Source: Candidatus Muproteobacteria bacterium (GTDB taxonomy: Bacteria > Pseudomonadota > Gammaproteobacteria > Acidiferrobacterales > Sulfurifustaceae). From it: DNA of 63,922 nucleotides. The stretch lies in the NCBI GenBank assembly GCA_027449605.1, contig DAIDLH010000040.1:1-63922 (forward strand), written 5' to 3'. How positions within the stretch are numbered: the first letter of the stretch is position 1; the number at the start of each line of letters is the position of its first letter. The position numbers and the translations under genes were made by a program. Shown in pieces: positions 46,980-57,100 of this stretch. The notes beneath the pieces were generated by a model, which was given only the letters and a program-made list of their open reading frames with translations, was not told the DNA's origin and searched no databases.

Positions 46980-48319
46980 GCGCGGCCGTCGACGCTGCGC
47001 GGTCGGTTCCCGGTGGCCGGGACTGGATCGTGGCACCCGCCCGGGCACCGCTGCGTGGCGCGGTTTCGGTGCCCGGCGACAAGTCCGTGTCGCACCGGGC
47101 CCTGATGCTGGCCGCGCTGGCCGACGGCCCGAGCCGGATCGAGGGTTTCCTGGAAGGCGAGGACACGCTCGCGACGGCGCGCATCCTGCAGCAGCTGGGC
47201 GTGGTCATCGACGCGCCGGCGCCCGGCGTGCGCGTGGTCCATGGCGTCGGGCTGCACGGTCTCCGGGGCAGCGCGGGGGACCTTGATTGCGGCAACGCCG
47301 GCACCGGCATGCGCCTGCTGGCCGGGCTCCTGGCCGGGCAGCAGTTCGACAGCACGCTGGTCGGTGATGCTTCGCTCTCGCGCCGGCCGATGGGGCGGGT
47401 GATCCGCCCGCTGGCAGCAATGGGTGCGCGCATCGACAGTGCCGATGGCCGGCCGCCCCTGCACGTGCGGGGCGGTCGCCCGCTGCAGGGCGGGCTCTAC
47501 CAGACGGAGGTGGCCAGTGCCCAGGTCAAATCCGCCATCCTGCTGGCCGGCCTGTATGCGCACGGCACGACCGAGGTGCGAGAGGCCCAGCCCACGCGCG
47601 ATTACACCGAGCGCATGCTCGAGGCCTTCGGCTGGCCGATCGCGTACGGTCCAGGCTGGGCGCGGCTCGATGGCGACCAGGCACTGCGCGCCACGACGGT
47701 GCGAGTCCCCGCCGATTTCTCGTCGGCCGCCTTCCTCGTGGTGGCTGCGACCCTGATTCCCGGCAGCGAGCTGGCGTTGCCCGGCGTGGGGCTCAACGAG
47801 CGCCGCACGGGACTGCTGGCGGTGCTGCGCGCGATGGGCGCCGACATCGCCGTCACAGGCGAGCGACGGCTCGGTGGCGAGGTCGTCGGCGACCTGCGGG
47901 TGCGCCACGCGCCATTGCACGGGATCGCGGTCGATCCCGTGCATGCGCCGGACATGATCGACGAGTTCCCGGTGCTGTTCGCTGCCGCCGCGTGCGCGCA
48001 GGGGACCACCCACGTGCAAGGCGCGGCCGAGTTGCGCGTCAAGGAATCGGATCGGATCGCGGTCATGGCCACCGCGCTGCGCACGCTCGGTGCGCGGATC
48101 GAGGAAACGCCGGATGGCGCGGTCATCGAGGGTGGGGCGTTGCATGGCGGCCGCGTCGACAGCCGGGGCGACCATCGCTGCGCCATGAGCCTGGCCGTCG
48201 CCGCCCTGCGCGCGGATGCTCCGGTCCGCATCGACGACTGTGCGAACGTCGCGACGTCATTTCCCGGTTTCGAGGCCCTCGCGCAGGGGCTGGGGCTGCC
48301 GCTGCAGGTGCTGCCGTGA
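46976..48319 (+). CDS. aroA: 3-phosphoshikimate 1-carboxyvinyltransferase (EPSP synthase)
   Basis: Sixth step of the shikimate pathway. 447 residues from GTG 46976 (overlapping the pheA stop): VPGDKSVSHRALMLAALADG, GNAGTGMRLLAGLLAG, PLHVRGGRPLQGG, SAQVKSAILLAGLYA and the DPVHAPDMIDEFPVL plus ELRVKESDR blocks, so it is complete. The glyphosate-region motif is GNAGTGMR. Reading upstream in this frame is a pheA shadow. kdsB follows with another GTGA overlap. Confidence 0.96.
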   Translation: MSAAVDAARSVPGGRDWIVAPARAPLRGAVSVPGDKSVSHRALMLAALADGPSRIEGFLEGEDTLATARILQQLGVVIDAPAPGVRVVHGVGLHGLRGSAGDLDCGNAGTGMRLLAGLLAGQQFDSTLVGDASLSRRPMGRVIRPLAAMGARIDSADGRPPLHVRGGRPLQGGLYQTEVASAQVKSAILLAGLYAHGTTEVREAQPTRDYTERMLEAFGWPIAYGPGWARLDGDQALRATTVRVPADFSSAAFLVVAATLIPGSELALPGVGLNERRTGLLAVLRAMGADIAVTGERRLGGEVVGDLRVRHAPLHGIAVDPVHAPDMIDEFPVLFAAAACAQGTTHVQGAAELRVKESDRIAVMATALRTLGARIEETPDGAVIEGGALHGGRVDSRGDHRCAMSLAVAALRADAPVRIDDCANVATSFPGFEALAQGLGLPLQVLP

Positions 48320-49095
48320 GCGCGCCGGGCCTGCCGCCGTTCACCGTCGTGGTGCCGGCGCGGCATGCCGCGACCCGGCTGCCCGGCAAGCCATTGCGTC
48401 TGCTCGCGGGCGAGCCGCTCATCCGGCACGTCGTGCGGCGCGCGCTGGACGTTGGCGCGGAATGCGTCGTACTGGCGACCGATGATGCGCGGATCGCGGA
48501 GGCGGTCGCCGACCTGCCGGTGCAGGCGCTGATGACACGGGCCGACCATGCCTCCGGCAGCGACCGCCTTGCCGAGTGCGCCGCGCTTGGTGGCTGGGAC
48601 GACGCGCGGATCGTGGTCAACCTGCAGGGTGACGAGCCGTTCGTGCCCGCGATCGCGGTGCACGCCGCAGTCGCCGCGCTGGCCACCGGCGAGGCGCCCA
48701 TGGCGACGCTGGCGGTGCCGCTGGAATCGCCCGAAGCCCTCTTCGATCCGAACGTCGTCAAGCTTGTCCGCGACCGGCAGGGCCACGCGCTTTACTTCAG
48801 CCGCGCGCCGATCCCGTGGGCGCGCGACGCGCTGGCGAAGGACCCTCGCCAACTGCCGCCGGGGTTGCCGCTGCTGCGGCATATCGGCCTGTATGCCTAC
48901 CGTGCGGGCTTCCTGCGGAACTATGCGAAGTTGCAGCCCACGCCGCTGGAGCGCGCAGAAGCACTGGAGCAATTGCGCGTGCTCGAGCATGGCTACCGCA
49001 TCCGGGTCGCGGTGATCGACGGAACCTGGCCGCCCGGCATCGACACGGCCGCGGATCTTGCCCAGGCGGAGGCCTTCCTGCGCCGGCAGGGCTAG
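48316..49095 (+). CDS. kdsB: 3-deoxy-manno-octulosonate cytidylyltransferase
   Basis: Activates Kdo as CMP-Kdo for lipopolysaccharide inner core. 259 residues: VVPARHAATRLPGKPL opening, RADHASGSDRLAE, VNLQGDEPFVP, PIPWARD, HIGLYAYRAGFLRNYAKL and LEQLRVLEHGYRIRV. Starts at GTG 48316 over the aroA stop. The aroA-kdsB overlap shows co-transcription. Confidence 0.96.
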   Translation: MSAPGLPPFTVVVPARHAATRLPGKPLRLLAGEPLIRHVVRRALDVGAECVVLATDDARIAEAVADLPVQALMTRADHASGSDRLAECAALGGWDDARIVVNLQGDEPFVPAIAVHAAVAALATGEAPMATLAVPLESPEALFDPNVVKLVRDRQGHALYFSRAPIPWARDALAKDPRQLPPGLPLLRHIGLYAYRAGFLRNYAKLQPTPLERAEALEQLRVLEHGYRIRVAVIDGTWPPGIDTAADLAQAEAFLRRQG

Positions 49096-49170
49096 GCCCG
49101 GTGCGGGTCATCCCGGGCCCGGCTACCATGCGGCTCAACGCCTGCTGCTGGCGCCCCAAGGGAGTGCACC

Positions 49171-50607
49171 GTGTCCGCAGAGCCCCTGCCATCGCTGCCG
49201 TTCGAGACACTCGACTGGGTCAACGCGCGCGAACCGGTACGGTTGGCGGCCTTGCGGGGCCGCGTGGTGATCCTGCTGTTCTGGACCTCGGACGATTGCC
49301 ATAGCTGCAACGTGCTGCCGCGGCTCCATCGACTCATGGCAAAGTTCCACGATGGCGTCGTGGTCCTGGCGATGCACACCCCGCGCTATGCCATGCAGCG
49401 ACAGTCGCTGGTGGTGACCAAGGCGACGCACAGGCTGCACCTGCGCGTGCCGGTGGCCAACGACGGCGATTGGCGCGCGTGGCGCGCTTACGGCATCGAC
49501 ACGTGGCCGACCGCAGTCGTGATCGACTGCGATGGCCGCATAGCCTATCGGTTCAGGGGCGAGGGACTGGCCGAGGATGTCGAGGCCGTCGTCGGCAACC
49601 TGCTCGAGGACGCCGCCGCGCGCGAGGTGCGCCGGTTCGACGCCCCGCCCGGCGTGAGCGGTGGCGAGCCGCAGATGAGCTTGCGATTCCCCGGTGGGCT
49701 GGCGATCGGCGAGCAGCGCGTCTACGTATGCGACAGCAGCCGCAATCGCATTCTCGAATGCACCCACGACGGCCGCGTGCTCCGCCAGTTCGGGTCCGGG
49801 ACGCCCGGCTACTGGGATGGCCACCTCGCCGAGGCGGGTTTCTGCGACCCCTGCGGCCTGGCCTTGTCCGGGGAATCGCTTTATGTCGCCGACAGTGGCA
49901 ACCATGCGGTGCGTCGCGTGCGCCTGGCGTCGGGCCAGGTCGAGACGATCCTCGGCTGTGGCCGACTGGGCTATGACGCGCCGCGCGATGGCGTCTCGCC
50001 GAAGGAGCTTGCGATCAGTGCGCCCCGATCGGTGCTGGTGCGCGAGAACCAGTTGTACGTGAGCCTCGGCGGGCAGCAGCAGGTCTGGCGCCTCGACCTC
50101 GGTTCCAACCATGTCGAGGTACTGCTCGGCAGTGGTCGCAATGCATTTGTCGACGGGCCGGCGCGCGAGGCCAGCCTAGCGCAGCCGTGCGGCCTGGCCT
50201 TTTCCGCCGGGTTGCTCGTCGTCGCCGATGCGGCGGGCAATGCCGTCCGGGCGCTGCGCCTGGCGGATGGCTACCTCGTCACGATGGTCGGGGCGGGACC
50301 ATGGCGGCCGGGACTTGCCGATGGCATCGGTACCGCGGCGCGCTTCGCCCATCCGGAGGGCGTGGCTGCGGATGCATCCGGCCACATCTACGTGGCCGAC
50401 ACGTTCAACGGGCGGATCTGCCGCGTCTTCTCCGGCGGGCGCGGCACGTGGTCCGCCCAGACCCTGGCCTTGCCGCAGCACCTCCAGGAGCCGGCTTCGC
50501 TGGCGCTGTCCGGGCGCACGCTGTGGATCGCCGAGCGCAGCGCGCACCAGCTGCTGAAGTTCGACCTCGACCGGGGAACGCTGGGGAAGTTCGTCATTGG
50601 CGGGTAG
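49171..50607 (+). CDS. Thioredoxin-like plus NHL-repeat protein
   Basis: 478 residues; starts at GTG 49171. The first ~150 form a TlpA/AhpC-like thioredoxin domain with CHSC (FWTSDDCHSCNVL). The rest is an NHL-type six-bladed propeller with repeats of the FPGGLAIGEQRVYVCDSSRNRI, PCGLALSGESLYVADSGNHAV and HPEGVAADASGHIYVADT type. The layout matches the NHLRC2-like family. No signal peptide is clear. It lies between kdsB and uvrC and its substrate is unknown. Confidence 0.88.
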   Translation: MSAEPLPSLPFETLDWVNAREPVRLAALRGRVVILLFWTSDDCHSCNVLPRLHRLMAKFHDGVVVLAMHTPRYAMQRQSLVVTKATHRLHLRVPVANDGDWRAWRAYGIDTWPTAVVIDCDGRIAYRFRGEGLAEDVEAVVGNLLEDAAAREVRRFDAPPGVSGGEPQMSLRFPGGLAIGEQRVYVCDSSRNRILECTHDGRVLRQFGSGTPGYWDGHLAEAGFCDPCGLALSGESLYVADSGNHAVRRVRLASGQVETILGCGRLGYDAPRDGVSPKELAISAPRSVLVRENQLYVSLGGQQQVWRLDLGSNHVEVLLGSGRNAFVDGPAREASLAQPCGLAFSAGLLVVADAAGNAVRALRLADGYLVTMVGAGPWRPGLADGIGTAARFAHPEGVAADASGHIYVADTFNGRICRVFSGGRGTWSAQTLALPQHLQEPASLALSGRTLWIAERSAHQLLKFDLDRGTLGKFVIGG

Positions 50608-50616
50608 GATCGCGGC

Positions 50617-52449
50617 ATGCACGAAATCCCGGCCGCCGCATTCGACGGCAAGGCATTTGCCCGCCACCTGACCCACGCGCCCGGCGTCTACCGCATGTAT
50701 GGCGCGGGCGATGCGTTGCTGTACGTCGGCAAGGCGGGCAACCTCAAGAAGCGCGTCAGCAGCTATTTCATGCGCCCGCAGATGGAGCCGCGGATCGCTG
50801 CGATGGTCGCGCAGATCGTGCGCATGGAGACCACGGTGACGCGCACGGAAAGCGAGGCGCTGATGCTCGAGGCGCAACTCATCAAGGAGCTGCGCCCGCG
50901 GTACAACATCCTGCTGCGCGACGACAAGAGTTATCCATGGGTCGTGCTGAGCGCGCATCCGGAATTCCCGCGCATGGCCTACCATCGGGGTGCGCGCAAC
51001 GGCCCCGGCGAGTATTTCGGGCCCTTCCCGAGCAGCGGCGCGGTGCGCGAGAGTCTCAACCTGCTGCACAAGCTGTTCCGCCTGCGCGGGTGCGAAGACA
51101 GCTATTTCCGCAACCGCACGCGGCCCTGCCTGCAGCACCAGATCGGACGCTGCAGCGCCCCCTGCGTCGGCTTGATCAGTGCAGCCGACTACGCGCAGGA
51201 CGTGCGCCATGTCCGCATGTTCCTGCAGGGCCGCAGCAGCGTGATCATCGATGAACTTTCGAGCGCGATGCGCGTGGCGAGCTCCGAGCTGCGGTTCGAG
51301 CAGGCAGCGCGCCTTCGCGACCAGGTGCAGGCGCTGCGCAGCGTGCAGAGCGCGCACTACGTCATCGGCGCCAGCAATGACATGGACGTGCTGGCCTGCG
51401 CGCTGCAGGGCGAGACGGCCTGCGTCAGCGTGCTGTTCTTCCGCCACGGGATGGCGCTGGGGTCGCGCGACTTCTTCCCGCGTCTTGGCGTCGACGCGCC
51501 GACGCCGTCCGCGTTGCTCGCGCAGTTCATTGCGCAGTACTACGGCGACCATCCCGCACCGCCCGAAATCGTGCTCGCCGAAGCGCCCGAGGACGACGCG
51601 TTGCTCGCCGAGGTGCTTGTCGCGCGGGCAGGGCACGATGTCAGCATCCGCAGCCGGGTGCGCGGCGACCGCGCGCGCTTCGTCGAACTGGCCACCCGCA
51701 ACGCGCAGGCAGGGCTCGCGGGTCGCCTGGCGAGCCGCCAGACGCTGGACGCGCGCTTTGCCGACCTCACGCGCTTGCTGGGGCTGGCAGCGCCGCCGGC
51801 GCGCATCGAATGCTTCGACATCAGCCATACGCTGGGCGAAGCGACTGTGGCGTCCTGCGTCGCGTTCGGGCGCGACGGGCCGTTGAAGGGCTATTACCGC
51901 AAGTTCAACATCGCGGGCATCGCGGCGGGCGATGACTACGCGGCGATGGAGCAGGCGCTCACGCGGCGATTCCGGAGGGCGGCCGAAGGGGGCGACTGGG
52001 CCAGCCCTGACCTGCTGTTGATTGACGGTGGTGCTGGCCAGGTGGCCCGCGCGCAGCAGGTGCTCGCGGAACTCGGCCTGACCGCCATCCCGATCGTTGG
52101 CGTGGCCAAGGGACCTGCCCGCCGCAGCGGCGAGGAGACACTGGTGCTCGCGCAGGGGCGCGGCGAGATCCATCCGGGCAGCGCATCGCCGGCGTTGCAG
52201 CTGGTCAACGCCGTTCGCGACGAGGCGCACCGGTTCGCCATCGGCGCGCATCGGCGTCGGCGCGAGATGGCGCGCGAGCGCGGTTCGCTGCAGGAGATCC
52301 CGGGCATCGGACCGCGCCGGCGCCGAGCCCTGCTGGATGCCTTCGGTGGCCTCGCCGGCCTCCAGGCCGCCGGCGTCGAGGAGATTGCGCGCGTCAATGG
52401 CATCGATCGCGAGCTCGCCGGTCGGATCTATGCAGCGTTGCATGGCTGA
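50617..52449 (+). CDS. uvrC: Excinuclease ABC subunit C
   Basis: Makes both incisions in nucleotide excision repair. 610 residues: GIY-YIG N-terminal nuclease (about 17-95; GVYRMYGAGDALLYVGKAGNLKKR), a UVR segment (about 205-240), an RNase-H-like domain (about 385-540; FDISHTLGEATVAS and LLIDGGAGQVARA) and a C-terminal helix-hairpin-helix (IPGIGPRRRRALLDAFGG). It begins 9 bases after the Trx-NHL stop. pgsA follows, a conserved pair. Confidence 0.97.
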   Translation: MHEIPAAAFDGKAFARHLTHAPGVYRMYGAGDALLYVGKAGNLKKRVSSYFMRPQMEPRIAAMVAQIVRMETTVTRTESEALMLEAQLIKELRPRYNILLRDDKSYPWVVLSAHPEFPRMAYHRGARNGPGEYFGPFPSSGAVRESLNLLHKLFRLRGCEDSYFRNRTRPCLQHQIGRCSAPCVGLISAADYAQDVRHVRMFLQGRSSVIIDELSSAMRVASSELRFEQAARLRDQVQALRSVQSAHYVIGASNDMDVLACALQGETACVSVLFFRHGMALGSRDFFPRLGVDAPTPSALLAQFIAQYYGDHPAPPEIVLAEAPEDDALLAEVLVARAGHDVSIRSRVRGDRARFVELATRNAQAGLAGRLASRQTLDARFADLTRLLGLAAPPARIECFDISHTLGEATVASCVAFGRDGPLKGYYRKFNIAGIAAGDDYAAMEQALTRRFRRAAEGGDWASPDLLLIDGGAGQVARAQQVLAELGLTAIPIVGVAKGPARRSGEETLVLAQGRGEIHPGSASPALQLVNAVRDEAHRFAIGAHRRRREMARERGSLQEIPGIGPRRRRALLDAFGGLAGLQAAGVEEIARVNGIDRELAGRIYAALHG

Positions 52450-52499
52450 CGCCGCGCGCTTGCGCGTGCCACACTCCTGCATCGACTGACGACGCCCGC

Positions 52500-53060
52500 A
52501 TGCGCATCAATTCGCCTACCTGGCTTACGCTGTTCCGTATTGGCTTGCTGCCAGTCTTCGTGGTTGTCTTCTATCTTCCATGGCGGTTTTCGAGCCTGGC
52601 CGCTGCCGTGGTGTTCGTTGCCGCGGCGCTCACCGATGGTCTGGACGGCTGGCTGGCGCGGCGCCTGCGCGCAACCTCGCAGTTCGGGGCCTTCCTGGAT
52701 CCGGTGGCCGACAAGCTCATGGTGACCGTGGCGCTGTTCTTGCTGGTGGCCGACCATCCCACGGCGCTGATGGCGGTGACGGCCGCCGTGATCGTCGGGC
52801 GCGAGATTGCGGTCTCCGCATTGCGGGAATGGATGGCCGGGCTCGGCCAGCGATCGCGCGTGCGCGTGCAATGGGTGGGCAAGCTGAAGACCGTCTTCCA
52901 GTTCGTGGCCATCGTCGTCCTGCTCGTCGAGCATGATGCGGGCACGCTGCGCTTCTACAAGGTGGGCGAGTCCCTGTTGCTGCTGGCCGCGGCCCTGACG
53001 CTGGTCTCGGGCATGGGGTACCTGCGGGCTGCCTGGCCGCTTCTGGGCGAGCCGGACTGA
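52500..53060 (+). CDS. pgsA: CDP-diacylglycerol-glycerol-3-phosphate 3-phosphatidyltransferase
   Basis: Membrane enzyme making phosphatidylglycerophosphate. 186 residues: four or more hydrophobic segments and the CDP-alcohol phosphotransferase motif DGLDGWLARRLRATSQFGAFLDPVADK split across DG-x2-AR-x8-G-x3-D-x3-D. Followed by three tRNA genes, the uvrC-pgsA-tRNA-Gly-Cys-Leu order seen widely in gammaproteobacteria. Confidence 0.95.
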   Translation: MRINSPTWLTLFRIGLLPVFVVVFYLPWRFSSLAAAVVFVAAALTDGLDGWLARRLRATSQFGAFLDPVADKLMVTVALFLLVADHPTALMAVTAAVIVGREIAVSALREWMAGLGQRSRVRVQWVGKLKTVFQFVAIVVLLVEHDAGTLRFYKVGESLLLLAAALTLVSGMGYLRAAWPLLGEPD

Positions 53061-53111
53061 CGTGCAGGGGTTGACAGTCCCCGCAGTCACCCTACAATTC
53101 CGTTTCCCAGC

Positions 53112-53187
<76 letters not shown>

Positions 53188-53194
53188 GATTCGC

Positions 53195-53226
53195 AAAACC
53201 TCGGGGAACCGGGGTTTTGTTTTTTC
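53195..53226 (+). terminator. Rho-independent terminator after tRNA-Gly
   Basis: AAAACCTCGG pairs with CCGGGGTTTT (10 bp, one G-U) around a GGAA loop, followed by GTTTTTTC. It lies between tRNA-Gly and tRNA-Cys, so the tRNAs probably do not form one transcript, or the site is only partly efficient. Confidence 0.85.
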
Positions 53227-53267
53227 TGGGCCAAGACCGCACAATCGCTGGGTGATCGATCCATCGG

Positions 53268-53341
53268 GGCCAGGTGGCAGAGTGGTTATGCAGCGGCCTG
53301 CAAAGCCGTGTACGCCGGTTCAATTCCGACCCTGGCCTCCA
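53268..53341 (+). tRNA. tRNA-Cys (GCA)
   Basis: 74 nt with CCA. Acceptor GGCCAGG pairs with CCTGGCC; anticodon loop CTGCAAA reads GCA; T arm GGTTCAATTCC. Discriminator base is U, as required for CysRS. Confidence 0.96.
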
Positions 53342-53454
53342 CCATTCCATGCGGTCATCGACGGCCTGTCTCCGGACGGGTCGCGGGTCGATGGCGGGTG
53401 CGGCGATGGACGCCGTGCCGGTCATTTGACCCATGGTTGGACCGCAGCGCGCCC

Positions 53455-53541
53455 GCCCGGGTGGCGAAATCGGTAGACGCAGCGGACTTAAAATCCGCAG
53501 GCCGCAAGGCCGTGCCGGTTCGAGTCCGGCCCTGGGCACCA
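53455..53541 (+). tRNA. tRNA-Leu (TAA)
   Basis: 87 nt with CCA and a long variable arm (ggccgcaaggcc), typical of class II tRNA. Acceptor GCCCGGG pairs with CCTGGGC (one G-U); anticodon loop CTTAAAA reads TAA; discriminator is A. Confidence 0.96.
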
Positions 53542-54117
53542 TGAGCCAACCGTTTTGTCCGGCCTGAAAGGTTGGCTGGATCGGCTCCATGCCCGTCCGT
53601 TGGCCTTCGTTCCGCCGCAGTGGCGCCGCCGCTCGCGCGCTCCTCTTGACTGCTTGCCGCCGCCAGAAGCACGAGGTCAATCCGCGCGCGTACCAGGGTC
53701 GCCGCCACGATGCATCCGCAGCACGACGCGAGGTGGGGACGTCGCAACGTGGCCAACGCACTCGCCACCAACTGGATGAGGACCTGCATGCCTCAGGGGT
53801 TTTGCTTGCAGGGGCGTGGGAAGGGCTTGCCAGCGCCGCGCATGCGGGGATCCGGGCACGAGGACATGGCGTTGCCGGCGAGGCATCTCGGCTGCGGTCG
53901 TTCGCTGCGCGGGATGCTCGTTCCGTCCTTGCGTGGAAGTGCCGAGCGTTTGGTTGTAAGGTCGAATCGGGAGATCGCAATGCCCATGCCGCAGGCGGAT
54001 TTGCGTTCCCCGGGGTCGAGCGCCCTGCGGGACCGCGGGAAGCGGTGTGGTTCGATGGAAACAGCAGGATCGATGGCTCAGCGTTGTTGCGACGGTGTGT
54101 CGCAATCGGGGTGGGGC
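53542..54117. other. Intergenic or 5' region without a recognisable gene
   Basis: 576 bases between tRNA-Leu and the hemerythrin-GGDEF-EAL gene. The reading frame of that gene stays open back to an ATG at 53710, but the encoded stretch (rich in Arg, Cys and Gly, no motif) does not look like a domain. A promoter is expected here but none is convincing. Confidence 0.4.
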
Positions 54118-57100
54118 ATGGCTTCCGTTGGACGTAGGGATGAGGTCTGGCAGCTCGCGTTCGGCGACGAGCTTCTGACGGGTCATGCCGAAATCGATGG
54201 TCAGCATCGTCGACTGGTCGACCAGTTCAATTCATTGACCCGCCTCGCTGGCGAAGCCGACGTCCAGTCCGCGCACCTGGAAGGGATCCTCGTCGAACTC
54301 GAGGCTTATACCCGGTATCACTTCGGTACTGAAGAGCGGTTGATGAGGGATTCCCGTGTGGATCCCCTCCACCGGCGCGTGCACCACGATGCACATTTGT
54401 CCTTCGTCCGGTTCGTTCGCCGCGCGAAGGAGGTCGCGCATGTTCATCCGCGGGAGACAGCGAGCTATCTGGCGCTGTTCCTCGGCCAGTGGTTGCTCCA
54501 CCACATCATGCACGTCGACCGCGAGCTCGTGGACTGCCTTGATCGGGAGACGCGGGCACGGCCGGCGCAGGACGATTTCGCCTCCGCCCTCATCCACATC
54601 AACAGCGACCTTTACAACCTCGTGGGGCAGCACGTTTTCCAGATTTTCGACGTGAACGCACGCCTCGAGACGGAAGCCGAACATCGTGCGTTCATCGGTC
54701 GCGTGCTCGAGGAGATGCAGGCGGTTTATCGGAAGCTGCTCGCCATCGGGTCGGAGTTGATCAGTTCCCTTCAACCGGCCGATGCAGCGATGGTGGTCTG
54801 CAGGAATCTCGGATGCCTGGGGCTGTTCGACGACGTCTGCGTCGTCTCCGGGGCCTTCCGGGACAAGCGCGCCGTCTTCGGATTTGCGGGCGACCGGGCA
54901 TTCGCGGAATGGTTCATGCGCGGGACCCCGGCCGACGTGGCGGTCCATCCGCTCGAGCGCGTCCTTGAATCACGGCAAGCCCTGTTCTGGAATGCCCAGG
55001 TTGGTGAAAGTCGTTCCGCCGATGCAAGGGACAGCCGGGATCTGCAGTCACCCGATCGCGTCTTCGCCGTTCCCATCTTCCGCCAGGAGCAGGTTTTCGC
55101 CGTGCTGGGCGCAACGCTGCGCAGGGGCACGAAGTTGGAGGACGAAGTCAGGGATCTGGTCTTGCAGATCGCGCGGCAGCTTGGCCTGGCATTCGAGCAG
55201 ATCGAACTGCGCCATGTGCTCGAGCACCAGCGCGACGAGCAACGGTACATGGCCTACCACGACAGCCTGACTGGGCTGACGAACCGGCTTGGCCTCGAGG
55301 AAGAGGTCGAGCGCATGGTTGCCGACGCACGTGCCGGCAGCCGGTGGTTCACCCTGGCCCTCATCGATCTTGATCATTTCAAGCCGATCAACGATGCCTG
55401 GGGCCACGGTGTTGGGGATCAGCTGCTGCGCCAGCTGAGCGAGCGCCTGCAGGCGAGCCTTGAGCCGTCGGAGGTGCTTGCGCGACTCGGCGGCGACGAA
55501 TTCGTGGTGCTGGCCCGCGGCCTGAAAGCCGAGCCCGATGCTCCGGGATTCCAGCGATGGCTTGGGCGGCTGGATCGCGCGATCGAGGCGCCGTTCGTTC
55601 TGGGCGATCAGCACACGGCAACGATCAGCATGAGCGTTGGAATCGCCGGGTATCCCTCGGACGGCGAGGACTTCAACACGCTGCTGCGGGTTGCCGACGG
55701 CGCGATGTTCCGCGCCAAGGACCACAAGGCAGGCGGATCGCGCTGGTGGCGCATCGGTCAGCGGGACGAGGGCGACGCCGCGCCCGCGAGCGAGATCGAC
55801 CCGTTCGGATCCGAGGCCGCACTCCTTCTCGGCAAGCATGCGCAGAGCCTGGCGCTGGCGTGTCCCTTATACACAGAGGAATTCGCCGCGCTGTTGAAGG
55901 CAGATGTGCGTAATGAGAGCATCATCGAGCGGATGGCGGACGATAGCCTCGACTCGCTGGCGCGACGCCAGAGCGAACATTTTGCGTGCGTCTTGAGCCC
56001 GGAGCTCACGCGCGCGGAGCTCGTGGAGCGTGCTTCCCGGATTGGGGAAGTGCATGCTTTGCTGGACGTTCGCGGCAGTAAGGTATTCGAGGCTTACTCA
56101 CGGTTTGAGCGCTGCCTCCGGAATCAGTTGGAACAGATGCCGATGCGTACCGATCATCGCGAGCGCGTTCTCCAGGTCGTGAGCAAGCGGTTCGTCGAGG
56201 ACTTCGCCCAGGAAATCACGGCCCAAGAGGAAGTCATTACCTCGAGCTTTTTGCGGTTGTCCTCTCCCGTTCCGACAGCAGGAAGCCTTGCGGACCGCAT
56301 CGCGGTGGAACTGGATCGGGCCGCAGGACTGCCGGGAGTCGTGGCCGCGCTCCTTTTCGCGGTCGGCCCGCAGAATCAGCTGAGGTGCGTCCAGGCATCC
56401 GGTGCGGACGGACAGACGGTCGCAGCGTTTCTCAACGACCCCGCGCATGCCCCGGTGCTGGACCCCAGGTCAGGTCGTGGCAACACGGCCGCGGTGGCGG
56501 CATGGCTGGATGCGCAGGTGCATGTCACCGACCGGTTCCATCACGATCCCATCTACGACCATTGGAAGGACGAGCCGGCATTCCGCAATTTCCAGTCCAT
56601 CGTTGGCATCCCGCTGGTCAACGCCTCGGGCCGCGTTATTCGCGTCCTGAGTCTTGCAGGGCGGTATCCGAATCAATTTCGACCCGCGTGGTACCAGCGC
56701 CTGGTGACGATGATCCGGGATCGATGGGTCGGTTTGTGGGACGAGCCCGCCAGGGAGATTCCGCAGATCGAAGACCACCCGATGGGCGACATTCGGCTGG
56801 CCTTCTATTCCGATCGCATCCAGCCGTTCGTGCAGCCAATCATGGCGTTTGCATCAGGCGAAGTGACCCGTGTCGAAGTGCTCGCACGCCTGCGGCTCGA
56901 TGATGGCCGGATCCTGACACCGGACCGCTTCCTGCACCTGCTGAGCGAAGAGGACCTGTGGCGGATGTTCCAGAAAATGATGGTCGTCAGTTCCCGGTTT
57001 CTTGCCGAATGGCGGGAGTCCGGTCGGGCGCTGGCATTGTCGATCAACGTACCACCGTCGATATGCGTACGCGAGGATCTCGACGCGTTTGTGCTCGGCG

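Noticed and set aside
53710-54117. N-terminal 136-residue extension of the hemerythrin-GGDEF-EAL protein
   Set aside because: The frame is open, but the sequence is Arg/Gly/Cys-rich without motif, and hemerythrin domains of this kind normally start the protein; ATG 54118 fits better.
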